NCBI RefSeq assembly: GCF_902459735.1
Contig: NZ_CABPRV010000003.1
Coordinates: 62,001-126,000 of the forward strand
Origin: Pandoraea capi
GTDB lineage: Bacteria > Pseudomonadota > Gammaproteobacteria > Burkholderiales > Burkholderiaceae
Reading direction: 5' to 3'
DNA length: 64,000 nucleotides
Part shown: one piece after another, positions 9,173 to 18,532 of the stretch
How the letters are laid out: each line of letters opens with the position of its first letter
Position numbering within the stretch: position 1 is the first letter of the stretch
Position numbers and translations under genes: made by a program
Notes under the pieces: generated by a model
What the model saw: only the letters and a program-made list of their open reading frames with translations
Told to the model about the DNA's origin: nothing
Databases searched by the model: none

Positions 9173-9757
9173 TCATCCGACTATACCGTATTGCGTTGAC
9201 GGCATTGCCGATTTCTCGGGTGAGGTCTCGAAAAAGCCTTCCGGCTGCCCGCCGTGATGCTCGGCCAGCACGCGGTAATGCGGCCCGCGCGGCGTGCGTA
9301 CCGAATGGACGAGCACATAGCCATCGCACTGCCAGACCAGCGGTGGCGGAGACAGATCGGACGGCGCGCGACGCGCATGGCGCAACAGGCAGACGTGCGG
9401 ACGAAACGCTTGCGTCACGACGCGTGCGCCGGTCGCTCGCCACTGCGAGAGCAGCGCGTCGCGTGTGGAGAGGAGATTGTCCGGCACGCTCGGCGCGCCT
9501 GCCCAGACGATCTTTCGGTCGGACCAGTAGCCGAGGTGATCGACTGTCAGCGTGAATGGATCGAGCGGCGTGCGCTGCATGAGCCCGAGCAACACGGGCA
9601 GACGTGCGGGGTCGACCTCGTCTAGGAATGCGAGCGTCAGATGCAAGGTCTGGGCGCGAAGTATGCGTCCGCCGCATTCTGCATGGGCCGACCGGGCCCA
9701 GTCGTGAAGCTGCGCACGTACGCCCGGCCCGGGCCACAAGGCAAGGAAGAGTCGCAT
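9173..9757 (-). CDS. thpR: RNA 2',3'-cyclic phosphodiesterase / 2'-5' RNA ligase family protein
   Basis: A 194-residue member of the 2H phosphoesterase superfamily. MRLFLALWPGP is the typical N-terminus, and the first catalytic motif is H39-L-T41-L (LHLTLAFLDEV). The second motif lies in AFRPHVCLLR. Its histidine (H121) is kept, but the usual Thr/Ser two residues later is Cys123. Family members hydrolyse 2',3'-cyclic phosphate ends or, in reverse, make 2'-5' links in tRNA halves. Activity with Cys at that position is uncertain, though the catalytic histidines are intact. It probably shares a transcript with the 71-residue gene downstream. Confidence 0.88.
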   Translation of the reverse strand: MRLFLALWPGPGVRAQLHDWARSAHAECGGRILRAQTLHLTLAFLDEVDPARLPVLLGLMQRTPLDPFTLTVDHLGYWSDRKIVWAGAPSVPDNLLSTRDALLSQWRATGARVVTQAFRPHVCLLRHARRAPSDLSPPPLVWQCDGYVLVHSVRTPRGPHYRVLAEHHGGQPEGFFETSPEKSAMPSTQYGIVG

Positions 9758-9971
9758 GAGAACACCAGGGAGTGGATCCTGCTGATGATTCTCATAGTAG
9801 GCGGGAGATCCGGCGAATTCCAGCCGGACAAACGGCAGTGGATCGGCACGATGGATTGTGCCGGCGTTGTGCTGGCACCAGCGAACTTCAGACGGCGCAA
9901 TGCCGCGTGAGGCGCTGCCCGGACATCACGCTAGGCAATCTTCGTCGCCCAGGCCGGTTACCGGCCGCAGA

Positions 9972-10367
9972 TCAGTTCGTCGAAATACCCGGGGTGATGC
10001 CACGGCGACCGCGACGCGGCGTGTCGGCCGGTTTCTCTTCGGGCTTGGCCTGCACGGGCGGACGCATGATGCTGTTCCAGTTGTTCTGGATGGCGGCGTC
10101 GGCGCTGTCACGGGAGACGGCGCGTGAGATGTCGGCCGTCGGGTTGAATGCCGACGCACCGCCTGCCGGGGCCGATCCGCCCACACCCGTGGCGCCGTTC
10201 GCCGGTGCCGGCGTGTTTTGCGCGTGAGCGTGCGGCGTGACGGCCAGTGCCGTCACGAAAACGGCGGGAAGCATCCACCACAGCGACTTGCGCAACAACG
10301 CGAGCGAGGGGATGTAATGGGCAAAGGGGGCATTGGAGGCAACGCGGACAGTCGACTTGTGGGCCAT
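9972..10367 (-). CDS. small secreted/periplasmic hypothetical protein
   Basis: A 131-residue protein with a long N-region and a hydrophobic segment (LWWMLPAVFVTALAV) ending in PHAHAQ, a plausible signal-peptidase site. The mature part is low-complexity Ala/Gly/Pro followed by a charged tail (KPEEKPADTPRRGRRG). I see no catalytic motif. A GC-rich palindrome (9952-9966) lies just beyond the stop. The signal peptide is the main evidence that it is real; the start could be internal. Confidence 0.6.
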   Translation of the reverse strand: MAHKSTVRVASNAPFAHYIPSLALLRKSLWWMLPAVFVTALAVTPHAHAQNTPAPANGATGVGGSAPAGGASAFNPTADISRAVSRDSADAAIQNNWNSIMRPPVQAKPEEKPADTPRRGRRGITPGISTN

Positions 10368-10472
10368 CGGGAATCTCTAGCGAGAAGACGTAGACGCCGG
10401 TTCGCTCGCCTCGCAGGGGCGACGTCGGCCGACGTCCGTCACATCGCAATTATCGTTAATGTCGCTACGGGA

Positions 10473-11087
10473 TCAGTAGCTGCCGGGCGGCGGCTTCCAG
10501 CCCGGCGGCGGAGGCGGCGGCGGTGCATAGCGCTGAACGGGTTGCGACGACACCATGTCGCCGCGCACAGGAACGCGATTGCCGGAGGCATACATGCACT
10601 GAACGTAGGCCTGATCATAGCGGCTTTGCGTCAGATATGCAGACGACTGCGCGTTGCCGGCGCCCACCGCGCCGCCTGCGAGCAGGCCTGCACCCGCACC
10701 GATGGCGGCACCTGAGCCGCCACTGATCGCGGCACCGGCCGCAGCGCCGAGGGCGGTACCGAGCACGGCGCTGCCGATGGCACTGTTGTTGGCTGCCGTG
10801 GTGGCGTCGATGCCGCCGTTCTGGCCGGAGGCGTACTGGCGGCAGTTGAAATCGTCCTGACGGAACTGATCGAACGATTTCCCCGTACCGGGCAGCGCCA
10901 TGAGGCTCGGCCCGGTGGGCACGACGACACAGCCGGCGAGTGTGGCAGCGGCGATTGCGATGGCGACGGGGGCTACGAGGCGCGGCATGCGCACGCGGCG
11001 CGCGGGTGCTGCGTCATGCGTCGCTGGCGTCGTTGGCGTCGTTCGCGCGTCAGGTCGGGTCAATTGGCTGGGTGATTCGAATGACAT
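10473..11087 (-). CDS. glycine-zipper outer-membrane lipoprotein
   Basis: A 204-residue predicted lipoprotein. MPRLVAPVAIAIAAATLAGC gives a hydrophobic stretch and a lipobox with its cysteine. Next come a conserved-looking segment (FDQFRQDDFNCRQYASGQ), then an Ala/Gly glycine-zipper segment (GTALGAAAGAAISGGSG and on), and a proline-rich tail. I prefer the start at 11087 because GGGAGA precedes it; a later Met at 10988 would give a shorter signal but has no ribosome site. Similar zipper lipoproteins are common envelope proteins of unknown role in Burkholderiaceae. Fifteen bases separate it from the upstream secreted-protein gene, so they form an operon. Confidence 0.8.
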   Translation of the reverse strand: MSFESPSQLTRPDARTTPTTPATHDAAPARRVRMPRLVAPVAIAIAAATLAGCVVVPTGPSLMALPGTGKSFDQFRQDDFNCRQYASGQNGGIDATTAANNSAIGSAVLGTALGAAAGAAISGGSGAAIGAGAGLLAGGAVGAGNAQSSAYLTQSRYDQAYVQCMYASGNRVPVRGDMVSSQPVQRYAPPPPPPPGWKPPPGSY

Positions 11088-11101
11088 CACGTGTCTCCCG
11101 A

Positions 11102-11455
11102 TCAGTTCGACGCCGGTTGCGCGGGCACTTCGCGCCATCCGGCAGGACACGTTTTCACGTAGGGATAGTAGGCACCGGCCTTGTCGCAGTAGTACCAGGT
11201 GTCGCTGCTCGCACCGGGCTGATCGTTTTGCGCGCCGGGTTGCGGTTGCTCGACGTATTGCTGCGGTTGGGTGGGGACGACGACGAGCGGCGGTGCGTAG
11301 TAAGGCGTGGGGGCGGCGTAGGGATAAGCGTACGGATACGGGTAATAGCCGGGGCCGACCCAGACGCGCACGCCGCTATGCCAGGCGAAGGCGCTGCTGC
11401 TGGCCATCGCGGCGGCCACGGCGACGAAGCCGAGGACTACAGGAAGACGTTTCAC
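11102..11455 (-). CDS. small secreted Tyr/Pro-rich protein
   Basis: A 117-residue protein starting at GTG 11455 (VKRLPVVLGFVAVAAAMA), with GAGG upstream and a cleavage site after SSSAFA. The mature part is rich in Tyr/Pro (VGPGYYPYPYAYPY) and ends with a Cys-bearing motif, WYYCDKAGAYYPYVKTC, then PAGWREV. This C-terminal motif recurs in small periplasmic proteins of Burkholderiaceae as I remember them; function is unknown. The frame extends upstream to 11563, but that stretch lacks a signal sequence. It is the first gene of a two-gene unit with the zipper lipoprotein. Confidence 0.75.
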   Translation of the reverse strand: MKRLPVVLGFVAVAAAMASSSAFAWHSGVRVWVGPGYYPYPYAYPYAAPTPYYAPPLVVVPTQPQQYVEQPQPGAQNDQPGASSDTWYYCDKAGAYYPYVKTCPAGWREVPAQPASN

Positions 11456-12018
11456 GACACAGACCTCGAAGAACGAACTCCGGGCGCGGTGGATTCCGCC
11501 TCGCGGACGAGCGTCGAATACGAGTTGGGTGAAACCGGAGCGATGGCATTCGAAGCCATCCATTCACCCGTCCGACGATGAAGATCGTCGCACACCGATT
11601 TCGACCTGAGTCGACGCAACGCCGCCCTGGAGTTGACGCCTCAGAGTCTAGGCCTGACACCCCTGCCGGGCAATTACGACGCCTGTTAGAAGTGTTTCAA
11701 AGCATTACGTTTTTGCGTGGATGTTTCCTGACTGAGGTGCCTTCATCGAGGGGGACGGAGTGTCAGCGGGCCGGTGCGTTCCGATGTCGGCGGCGGCGTA
11801 TCACGGGGATGCGATCGACGCGCCGCCGACGCCATTTCGCTGCGGTATGTGCAGGCGGCTACATGTCGTTACATGACGGTCGGCCGTCTTAAGATCCGCT
11901 TAAGCTTGCCGCCGCACACTGGCCTCGTGACTCGCACCCGTCGCATCATCGGTGCGAGGCGCATGACACTTATCACACGCACCGCTCGCACCACTCGCGT
12001 CGCTCATAGGGGCACATC
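11456..12018. other. divergent intergenic region
   Basis: About 560 bases between the secreted-protein operon (minus) and the DUF2076 gene (plus). I see no gene with recognisable homology. Both promoters should lie here; no operator stands out. Confidence 0.4.
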
Positions 12019-12816
12019 ATGAATCAGCAGGAATTGCAGACACTTCAGGGCTTTCTGACTCAACTTACGCAAGCGCAGGCTGGCGTCAAGGACGAGCAGG
12101 CGGAGGCATTGATCGCCGATGCCGTGCGTCGTCAGCCGGACGCGGCGTATCTCCTCGTGCAGCGTGCATTGCTGCTCGATCACGCACTGGTGTCCGCACG
12201 CGCGCAGATCGCGACGCTGCAATCGCAATTGCAGTCGGCGCAGGGCGGCGGCGCACACGACAGTTTCCTCGGGGGCGCCAACACGTGGGGTAACGCGGGG
12301 AATGGAGGATATGCAGCGGGGGCGGCGGCACCGACAGCGGCGGCGGGGTATGGCAACGCGGGCGCGGGTGCAGCACCGGCTCAAGCACCGGCCCAGTACC
12401 CGACGCAGATGCAAGCCCCTGCGCAGGCGCAACCGGCTCCACAGGCTGCTGCGCCCGCGCAACGCGCGGGGTGGCTAGGCGATGGCGCTCGCAGCACGCT
12501 CGGCAGCATCGCGACGACCGCCGCGGGCGTGGCGGGCGGCGCTTTCCTGTTCCAGGGCATCGAGAGTCTGTTTCACCGCAACAGCGGCGGCGGCTTCTTC
12601 GGTCAACCGGCGATGGGCGGATTGGGCAGCGGCATGATGCCCTCGGAGACGATCATCAACAACACGATCTATGAGAACGGAAACGGCGGCGGAAGTGGTG
12701 GTGGAAGCGGAAGCGGAAGCGACAACTTCCTCGACACGTCGGACTCGGATTTCTCAAACATCGACGACGGCCTGATGGACACCAGCGATTACGACGACGA
12801 TTCGAATTACGTTTGA
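12019..12816 (+). CDS. DUF2076 domain-containing protein
   Basis: A 265-residue protein of the DUF2076 family. The N-terminal 75 residues are a helical, coiled-coil-prone domain (QELQTLQGFLTQLTQAQAG, then LLVQRALLLDHALVSARAQI). A low-complexity Ala/Gln/Pro linker follows, then a hydrophobic Gly-rich segment (GVAGGAFLFQGIESLF) and an acidic Ser/Asp tail. The family is described as periplasmic ligand-binding sensor-like, but its function is not established. The clean start and domain order argue that it is intact. Confidence 0.8.
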   Translation: MNQQELQTLQGFLTQLTQAQAGVKDEQAEALIADAVRRQPDAAYLLVQRALLLDHALVSARAQIATLQSQLQSAQGGGAHDSFLGGANTWGNAGNGGYAAGAAAPTAAAGYGNAGAGAAPAQAPAQYPTQMQAPAQAQPAPQAAAPAQRAGWLGDGARSTLGSIATTAAGVAGGAFLFQGIESLFHRNSGGGFFGQPAMGGLGSGMMPSETIINNTIYENGNGGGSGGGSGSGSDNFLDTSDSDFSNIDDGLMDTSDYDDDSNYV

Positions 12817-13450
12817 GCGATAGAGCGGTGGACGCAGGCGACGACGGTTCGTCGCGGTAGCCCACTAGATTGCATGAATAGCGAATCAAGCAGTCGTCAT
12901 CACTTTTTTTGCGCCGTATCCGATTCTGACCATAGTGAGGAGATCCTCGCTATGGTCCTCCGTGCGCTGCGCCATTCGAGCAAACTTCCCGCGGACCATC
13001 GAGTTTCAACCGTGCGCGCTCAACGGGATCGAACGCGTGTGTGAGGGCGTCATGCCACACATCGGTGCTGAGCTAGCTGTCACCTTCATGCGAAGTCGCC
13101 TCTCAAAGGCTCATACCGATTTGCGAGATCGATCGATAGCGTAGATTGCCTCTGGCGTGGTGTCGCCGATTCTGGAGAGTGACACTCTCTACCAACGTTT
13201 ACGACGAACTGGAGCAGGACCCCTCCACTGCATACTTGATGGCTGCACGCATCTCGCAAGGAGCGATTGAAGTCATCATGCTGCGACCGGCCTGTTTGCA
13301 GGGGGCAGGTCACTGCTTCAGTAGAGGGCACGCCGGCAGTGCGCAAGGTGGTAGAGCCACCTCAAGGTGAAATGGACTTCGACAGCGTAGAACGTTGATA
13401 TCCGGTTGATGGCTGGCAGTGGCTTGCCGTGCAGACAGCTCAGCAGCCCC
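12817..13450. other. gene-poor stretch downstream of mnmE and DUF2076 gene
   Basis: 634 bases between convergent genes. Short frames exist on both strands (for example 12935-13144 and 13146-13370), but none has a ribosome site, a family motif or a plausible composition. I see no clear repeat or tRNA. It may hold decayed sequence. Confidence 0.4.
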
Positions 13451-14860
13451 CTACTTCCCAATACAAAACCGACTGAAGATCACGCCAAGCAAATCATCTG
13501 AAGTGAATTCACCGGTGATCGTGCTGAGTTGTTCCTGCGCGAGACGTAGTTCTTCGGCGAAGAGATCGAGTGCGTTTGCGTTCTGACGCGCATGCGCATC
13601 CGCCATCTCGATGTGATCGCGTGCCGCGCGAAGGGCCGACAAATGACGTTCGCGCGCCAGAAACACGCCTTCGTTACCCGCCTGCCATCCGGCAATCCTG
13701 AGCAGTTCCGCGCGCAGGAAGTCGATTCCCTGCCCACCCTTCGCCGACAGACGTACGCCCAAGGGGGCCGTGCCTTCCGCCGGCAATACCGTCGCCGGTT
13801 CGCCCGCCAGATCCGTCTTGTTGTACACGCGCACGATGGGCACGTGCTTCGGCAGTTGCGTTGCGATGACTTCGTCTTCGGGCGTCATGCCGGTGCGCGC
13901 ATCGAGCAGATGCAGGACCGCATCCGCCTTCGCGATCTCGCTCCAGCTACGCGCGATGCCAATGCGCTCCACTTCGTCTTCCGTCTCCCGCAAACCCGCC
14001 GTGTCGATGATGTGCAGCGGAATGCCATCGATCTGAATCGTCTGTTGCACCTTGTCGCGTGTGGTCCCGGCAATTGGCGTGACGATCGCCAGCTCGGCCC
14101 CGGCCAGCGCGTTGAGCAACGACGACTTGCCGACGTTCGGCTGCCCGGCCAGCACGACGTTGATCCCCTCACGCAACAACGCCCCCTGCCGCGCTTGCGA
14201 GAGCACCTGCGCCAACTGCGCGCGAATGCGTTCGAGTTGACCGAAGGCGTCCGCCGCCTCCAGAAAATCGATTTCCTCTTCCGGAAAATCGAGCGTCGCT
14301 TCGACGAGCATGCGCAGATGAATCACCAGATCCACCAGCGAATGAATCTCGCGCGAAAACGCACCGTCCAACGACCGGCTCGCCGAACGTGCCGCCGCTT
14401 CGGTGCTCGCTTCGATCAGATCCGCCACCGCTTCGGCCTGCGCCAGATCGAGCTTGTCGTTCAGAAACGCGCGATGCGTGAATTCGCCCGGCTCGGCAAG
14501 ACGTACCCCGAGCGTCGCCCCTTCGTCGATACAACGCTGCAACAGCAGTTGCAGAACGATCGGGCCGCCGTGACCTTGCAGTTCCAGCACGTCCTCGCCG
14601 GTGTACGAATTCGGACCGGGGAAGTACAGCGCGATGCCGCGATCCAGTGCGTCGCCGGCACCGTCGAGGAACGGCAGATACGACGCATGACGCGGCTTGA
14701 GCGGTTGCCCGACCAGACGCGCGATGACACGTTGCACGGCGTCGCCGCGATGCTTGCCGAAGGACACGCGCACCACGCCGATGCCGCCGCGTCCGGGGGC
14801 GGTGGCGATGGCAGCGATCGGGACGCTTGCAACGGCAGAGGTGGAGGCAGTAACACTCAT
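13451..14860 (-). CDS. mnmE: tRNA modification GTPase MnmE
   Basis: A 469-residue GTPase. With MnmG it installs the carboxymethylaminomethyl group at U34 of tRNAs, the step before MnmC. The N-terminal tetrahydrofolate-binding domain ([19 protein letters not shown]) is followed by a helical domain. The G domain has [14 protein letters not shown] (G1), IAGTTRD (G2), DTAGLRE (G3) and NKTD (G4). The C-terminus is CIGK, with the catalytic-site cysteine of the family. I start at ATG 14860, where homology begins, rather than at 14905. It lies at the end of the rpmH-rnpA-yidD-yidC cluster, its usual position. Confidence 0.97.
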   Translation of the reverse strand: MSVTASTSAVASVPIAAIATAPGRGGIGVVRVSFGKHRGDAVQRVIARLVGQPLKPRHASYLPFLDGAGDALDRGIALYFPGPNSYTGEDVLELQGHGGPIVLQLLLQRCIDEGATLGVRLAEPGEFTHRAFLNDKLDLAQAEAVADLIEASTEAAARSASRSLDGAFSREIHSLVDLVIHLRMLVEATLDFPEEEIDFLEAADAFGQLERIRAQLAQVLSQARQGALLREGINVVLAGQPNVGKSSLLNALAGAELAIVTPIAGTTRDKVQQTIQIDGIPLHIIDTAGLRETEDEVERIGIARSWSEIAKADAVLHLLDARTGMTPEDEVIATQLPKHVPIVRVYNKTDLAGEPATVLPAEGTAPLGVRLSAKGGQGIDFLRAELLRIAGWQAGNEGVFLARERHLSALRAARDHIEMADAHARQNANALDLFAEELRLAQEQLSTITGEFTSDDLLGVIFSRFCIGK

Positions 14861-14911
14861 GGAACGATTCGTTGAAAAACAGTGGCTTATTTTGACATGC
14901 ACCAAACAAAA

Positions 14912-14936
14912 CCGCCCGCGAGAGACTCGCGGGCGG
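14912..14936 (-). terminator. Rho-independent terminator after yidC
   Basis: An eleven-base perfect stem (ccgcccgcgag with ctcgcgggcgg) with a three-base loop. Read on the minus strand it is followed by ggttttgtttgg. It sits between yidC and mnmE and would separate most mnmE transcription from the ribosomal-protein cluster. Confidence 0.8.
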
Positions 14937-14967
14937 CCAGGTCTTTCAAACGGTCAGACGTCAATCG

Positions 14968-16623
14968 TCAGGCCGCCTTTTCCTTTTTCTTGGTCCCGAG
15001 CATTCGGTTGATCGACCATTGCTGCGCGATCGACAACGTGTTGTTGACCACGTAGTACAGCACCAGACCGGACGGCAGGAAGAGGAACATCACCGAGAAG
15101 ATCAGCGGCATGAACATCATCATCTTGGCCTGCATCGGATCCGGCGGCGTCGGGTTCAGCTTCGTCTGGATGAACATCGACACGGCCATCAGCACCGGCA
15201 GGATGTAATACGGATCCTGTGCCGAGAGGTCATGAATCCAGCCCAGCCACGGCGCGCCGCGCATTTCCACCGACGAGAGCAACACCCAGTACAGCGCAAT
15301 GAACACCGGGATCTGAATCACGATCGGGATACAGCCGCCGAACGGATTGACCTTCTCGGTCTTGTACAGCTCCATGAGCGCGGCGTTCATCTTCTGCGGA
15401 TCGCTCTTGTAGCGTTCGCGAAGCGCCTGCATGCGCGGGGTGATTTCCTTCATGCGCGCCATCGACTTGTAGCTTGCTGCCGACAGCGGGAAGAACACCA
15501 GCTTGATGATCACGGTCACGGCGATGATCGCCCAACCCCAGTTACCGATCAGCGCGTGCAGCTTCGAGAGCAGCCAGAACAGCGGCTTGGCCAGAATCGT
15601 GAAGTAACCGTAGTCCTTCGTCAGTTCCAGACCCGGCGCGATCTGTTCGAGCATGTGCTCTTCCTGCGGGCCGGCGAACAAACGTGCATCGACCGTCTGG
15701 CTGCCGTTCGCGGGAATGCTCGCGAGTTGCTCCTTCACGCCGACACGATACAGACCGTTGTCCAGCTTTCCGATGTAGTTGTCGCGTGCGACACCTTCCT
15801 TCGGAATCCAGGCGGTAGCGAAGTAATGCTGCACCATGCCGATCCAGCCATCGCTGGACTGCTTGATGTACTTCGCCTTGTCCTTGTCGATGTCGCTGAA
15901 CGTGATCTTCTGGAACTTCTCGTCGCTGCTGTAGACCGTCGGGCCCGTGAACGTGTGCGAGAACTTCGCGCCGCTGATTTCGCGGCCGTCGCGCACCAGT
16001 TCCATGTACAGCGTCGGCTTGATGGCGGCGTCGGTCTTGTTGACGATCGTGTTCGACACGTCGATCACGTAGCTGCCGCGATGGAACGTGTAGGCACGCA
16101 CCAGTTGCAAGCCACCCTTGACCGGCGATTCGAACTTCACGGTCAGCGTGTCGCCCGTCATCGTGGTCGGGCCCGGCACCAGCGTGAAGATGTCGTTGTG
16201 GTTCGGGAAATCGCCGCCGATCAGACCCGTGCGAGCGAAGTACTGATGGCTCGGGGTGTTGTCGAACAGCACGACGTGCTTGTCGGCTTCGTCGGCATCC
16301 GGCCACTTCGTGAGCGCCAGGAACGACAGCGTGCCGCCTTGCGTGCTGATGTCGGCTTCGTAGACGTCGGTCGTGATGCGAACCTTCTGCGCGGTGGCGG
16401 CAGCCGGTGCGTTACCCGGTGCGTTGCCTGCGGCAGCGCCGGCGTTGGCCGATTGCGGCAGGTCGTTAGCCGCCGTCTGGTTGGCGCCCGTCGCGGCCGG
16501 GGCGGATGCCTCGGGCGTCGGGAAGAACAGCGACGAATGGCCATTGGCGCGTTGCCAGTTGTCGAAAAGCATCACGACAGACAGCGCGAAAATGACCCAG
16601 AGTACGGTGCGTTTGATGTCCAT
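14968..16623 (-). CDS. yidC: membrane protein insertase YidC
   Basis: YidC inserts proteins into the inner membrane, alone or with SecYEG. The 551-residue protein has an N-terminal anchor ([18 protein letters not shown]), a large periplasmic beta-domain, and the conserved five-helix core with [19 protein letters not shown], the basic loop [37 protein letters not shown] and a C-terminal basic tail ([10 protein letters not shown]). The length is normal for proteobacterial YidC. The start is ATG 16623. It is 24 bases downstream of yidD. Confidence 0.97.
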   Translation of the reverse strand: MDIKRTVLWVIFALSVVMLFDNWQRANGHSSLFFPTPEASAPAATGANQTAANDLPQSANAGAAAGNAPGNAPAAATAQKVRITTDVYEADISTQGGTLSFLALTKWPDADEADKHVVLFDNTPSHQYFARTGLIGGDFPNHNDIFTLVPGPTTMTGDTLTVKFESPVKGGLQLVRAYTFHRGSYVIDVSNTIVNKTDAAIKPTLYMELVRDGREISGAKFSHTFTGPTVYSSDEKFQKITFSDIDKDKAKYIKQSSDGWIGMVQHYFATAWIPKEGVARDNYIGKLDNGLYRVGVKEQLASIPANGSQTVDARLFAGPQEEHMLEQIAPGLELTKDYGYFTILAKPLFWLLSKLHALIGNWGWAIIAVTVIIKLVFFPLSAASYKSMARMKEITPRMQALRERYKSDPQKMNAALMELYKTEKVNPFGGCIPIVIQIPVFIALYWVLLSSVEMRGAPWLGWIHDLSAQDPYYILPVLMAVSMFIQTKLNPTPPDPMQAKMMMFMPLIFSVMFLFLPSGLVLYYVVNNTLSIAQQWSINRMLGTKKKEKAA

Positions 16624-16647
16624 GCGGTAACTCGTGGTGGACGAAAC

Positions 16648-17004
16648 TCAGGAATGGCCCGGCGCGCGGCGCGTTACTGCCGATGCGGCCGCGGGCCCGG
16701 ACGAGACCGTCTGCCTGGCTCGCGACGTGTCGTTTCCGGCGGCCTTGTCGGCGCCATCGGCGTTTTGGTCGGGAACGTTACAGACGTGTCGGGCCGGCGG
16801 CACGGGATCGAAACCGCCGGGGTGAAACGGATGACAGCGGCATAGACGCCTGGCCGCGAGATAAGTGCCGTAACCGGCACCGTGCTCGACGATGGCCTCG
16901 CGTGCGTAGTCGGAGCAGCTCGGATGAAAGCGGCAACGGTTCCCCAGCCAGGGACTGATCACCAGCTTGTAACCGCGCAGGAGCAACAACAGCACGCTTC
17001 GCAT
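16648..17004 (-). CDS. yidD: membrane protein insertion efficiency factor YidD
   Basis: A 118-residue YidD. The conserved core is ILVI-like [20 protein letters not shown], then [12 protein letters not shown], then the Cys/His segment [18 protein letters not shown]. The tail after this is about 45 residues longer than in most YidD proteins and low in complexity. I start at ATG 17004 ([14 protein letters not shown]); the six residues upstream are not family-like. It stands in the standard rpmH-rnpA-yidD-yidC order. Confidence 0.93.
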   Translation of the reverse strand: MRSVLLLLLRGYKLVISPWLGNRCRFHPSCSDYAREAIVEHGAGYGTYLAARRLCRCHPFHPGGFDPVPPARHVCNVPDQNADGADKAAGNDTSRARQTVSSGPAAASAVTRRAPGHS

Positions 17005-17082
17005 CTCGATTCCGCCTGTCAATCCGGCCGAGGTGGCCGGGAGGGCGGCGCATGCCCGGGGTCGGGCGCTACCGTGTGGGGA

Positions 17083-17643
17083 CTAACTACCTTCCGTCTT
17101 GTCGTCGGAGGCGCGGCGCTTGCGGGCGGCCTTTTCGGCTGCGTCGAAGAGCTGCGCGAACTCGGTCTGGCACAGTGTGTACAACACCGGCGCCGCCGCC
17201 GCTGTATACGTCCCCTTGTCGAATCGCCGGGTCAGTCGCAATACAAAATCCCAGCCGACGAGTGCCGCACGACGCTGGCGGAACATCTCGCGCGCCTGAC
17301 GTTTGATCAGATTGCGAGTGACCGCACGCGGTGCGTGCTTCTTGCCGACGACAATGCCGATGCGGCCTTCTTGAGGCGTGGCATCGGCAGAGGTGTCCGG
17401 CGCATCTTCGCGCCAGCGCATATACAACACGAAGTGCGCGCTGCGACGCAGGGGGCGCAAACTAAAAACGGATGAAAACTCATCCGTTTTGAGAAGTCTG
17501 GCGGCCTTGGGAAACCCCAGAGCCGGGACTTCGCGCCTTGCGGACTTAACGCGCAAACCGCGGTATGACCGAGAACCGCGATTAGACGGCCAGGCGCTTA
17601 CGGCCCTTGGCGCGACGAGCGGCGATGACCTTGCGGCCGCCAC
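17083..17643 (-). CDS. rnpA: ribonuclease P protein component
   Basis: RnpA binds the catalytic RNase P RNA and helps to mature tRNA 5' ends. The core is clear: [37 protein letters not shown] (the RNR-type basic motif) and [12 protein letters not shown]. Start choice is open. The only in-frame ATG is 17643, which gives 186 residues, long for the family, and overlaps rpmH by 62 bases. Alternatives are TTG near 17556 (157 residues) or CTG near 17520 (145 residues), where homology begins; neither has a strong ribosome site. The true N-terminus needs protein evidence. Confidence 0.93.
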   Translation of the reverse strand: MAAARSSPLVAPRAVSAWPSNRGSRSYRGLRVKSARREVPALGFPKAARLLKTDEFSSVFSLRPLRRSAHFVLYMRWREDAPDTSADATPQEGRIGIVVGKKHAPRAVTRNLIKRQAREMFRQRRAALVGWDFVLRLTRRFDKGTYTAAAAPVLYTLCQTEFAQLFDAAEKAARKRRASDDKTEGS

Positions 17644-17716
17644 GGGTCTTCATGCGAACCAGGAAGCCATGGGTGCGCTTGCGGCGCGTCACGGAAGGCT
17701 GAAAAGTACGTTTCAT
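17582..17716 (-). CDS. rpmH: 50S ribosomal protein L34
   Basis: A 44-residue L34, too short for many gene callers: [20 protein letters not shown], then an Arg/Lys-rich remainder ending GRKRLAV. Length and composition are exactly those of L34. It is the first gene of the minus-strand cluster leading away from the origin, and its 3' end may overlap the rnpA start. Confidence 0.98.
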   Translation of the reverse strand: MKRTFQPSVTRRKRTHGFLVRMKTRGGRKVIAARRAKGRKRLAV

Positions 17717-18532
17717 GATGCACTCACTGTGTGAAAAAATTCCCGCGCAGCAGCATCGTAAAACGCCACAAGGACACCGTGAAAACCTGCAAATTCAAGG
17801 ACTTTCACGCGCATCCCAGCCGTCGGGAGTTGGATAGGAATCCGGTTATCTTTCTAACGAACCCGCTATTTAATCGGCTTTTCCGTTGTGTGTCAATAGG
17901 TTAGCCATCGCCCCCGCTGCGCCCGCGCACGATCGCCGCCCGGGTTGTCGCAGATACGCCATCCGGCAGCCTCAAGGCTGTGGATAATGGCGCGAAATGC
18001 CTGTGTCGTCATTTTGTGCCAGTGGATAAATGGGAATGTGGGCAGATTTCCCGGGCGTCGCGGCAAATCGTCGCAATTGCCGGGCATTTGCGCAGGCATC
18101 GTGCGAACGCAGGCGGGTTAACGCGGTGCGTCCGCCCGGAGATGCGCGTGCTGTGGGCATTCCTGTGGATAACTCGCTTTGCCGACGCTTTGGCGGTAAA
18201 ATCCCCCATCAATTTTTTTCCCAGCAGAGTACCGGTGACGTCGCCATGTGGATAGCGCGCCGGGTTTTGTCGTCTGCGCGCGCCGGAGGAGCCGGCCGCA
18301 CGCGCGAGATGGAACCCGAACGCAGCGCCGTGGTTCGCGTCCTGCCGGACTTCTGCAATGCGCCGCTGGTCCGACTCGACCTCTACCGGTGACCCGTCCC
18401 GATCCAGTCTGGGACAGGGAAACCGCTTGGTTTGGCACGTTTCGTCCCCATATCTGATGTAACGGATAGTGGGCGAAATAGTGCCAGACCGATGTCGTCG
18501 GATGGGCTCCGCGCCACCTGGATACACGCTGC
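17717..18532. other. oriC: putative chromosomal origin (oriC) with DnaA boxes
   Basis: This 816-base region lies between divergent rpmH and dnaA, and gene orientation flips across it. Perfect DnaA boxes (TGTGGATAA) are at 17979-17987 and 18164-18172. One-mismatch boxes are at 18021-18029 (AGTGGATAA) and 18247-18255 (TGTGGATAG), all in the same orientation. AT-rich stretches that could unwind lie near 17855-17890 and 18197-18210. The dnaA and rpmH promoters must also be here. Origin function is inferred from gene context and boxes. Confidence 0.8.

Noticed and set aside
9952-9966. GC palindrome ggccggt-t-accggcc as a terminator
   Set aside because: Perfect stem but no T-run on either strand; likely chance in GC-rich DNA, so not listed as a terminator.
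12935-13370. Two short plus-strand frames in the gap before mnmE
   Set aside because: No start signals, no recognisable sequence, and ordinary by chance in a 634-base gap.
13592-14875. 427-codon frame antisense to mnmE
   Set aside because: Shadow of mnmE; no ribosome site or homology.
15019-16845. 608-codon frame antisense to yidC and yidD
   Set aside because: Shadow frame with runs of Arg/His/Gln and no motif; yidC on the other strand is unambiguous.
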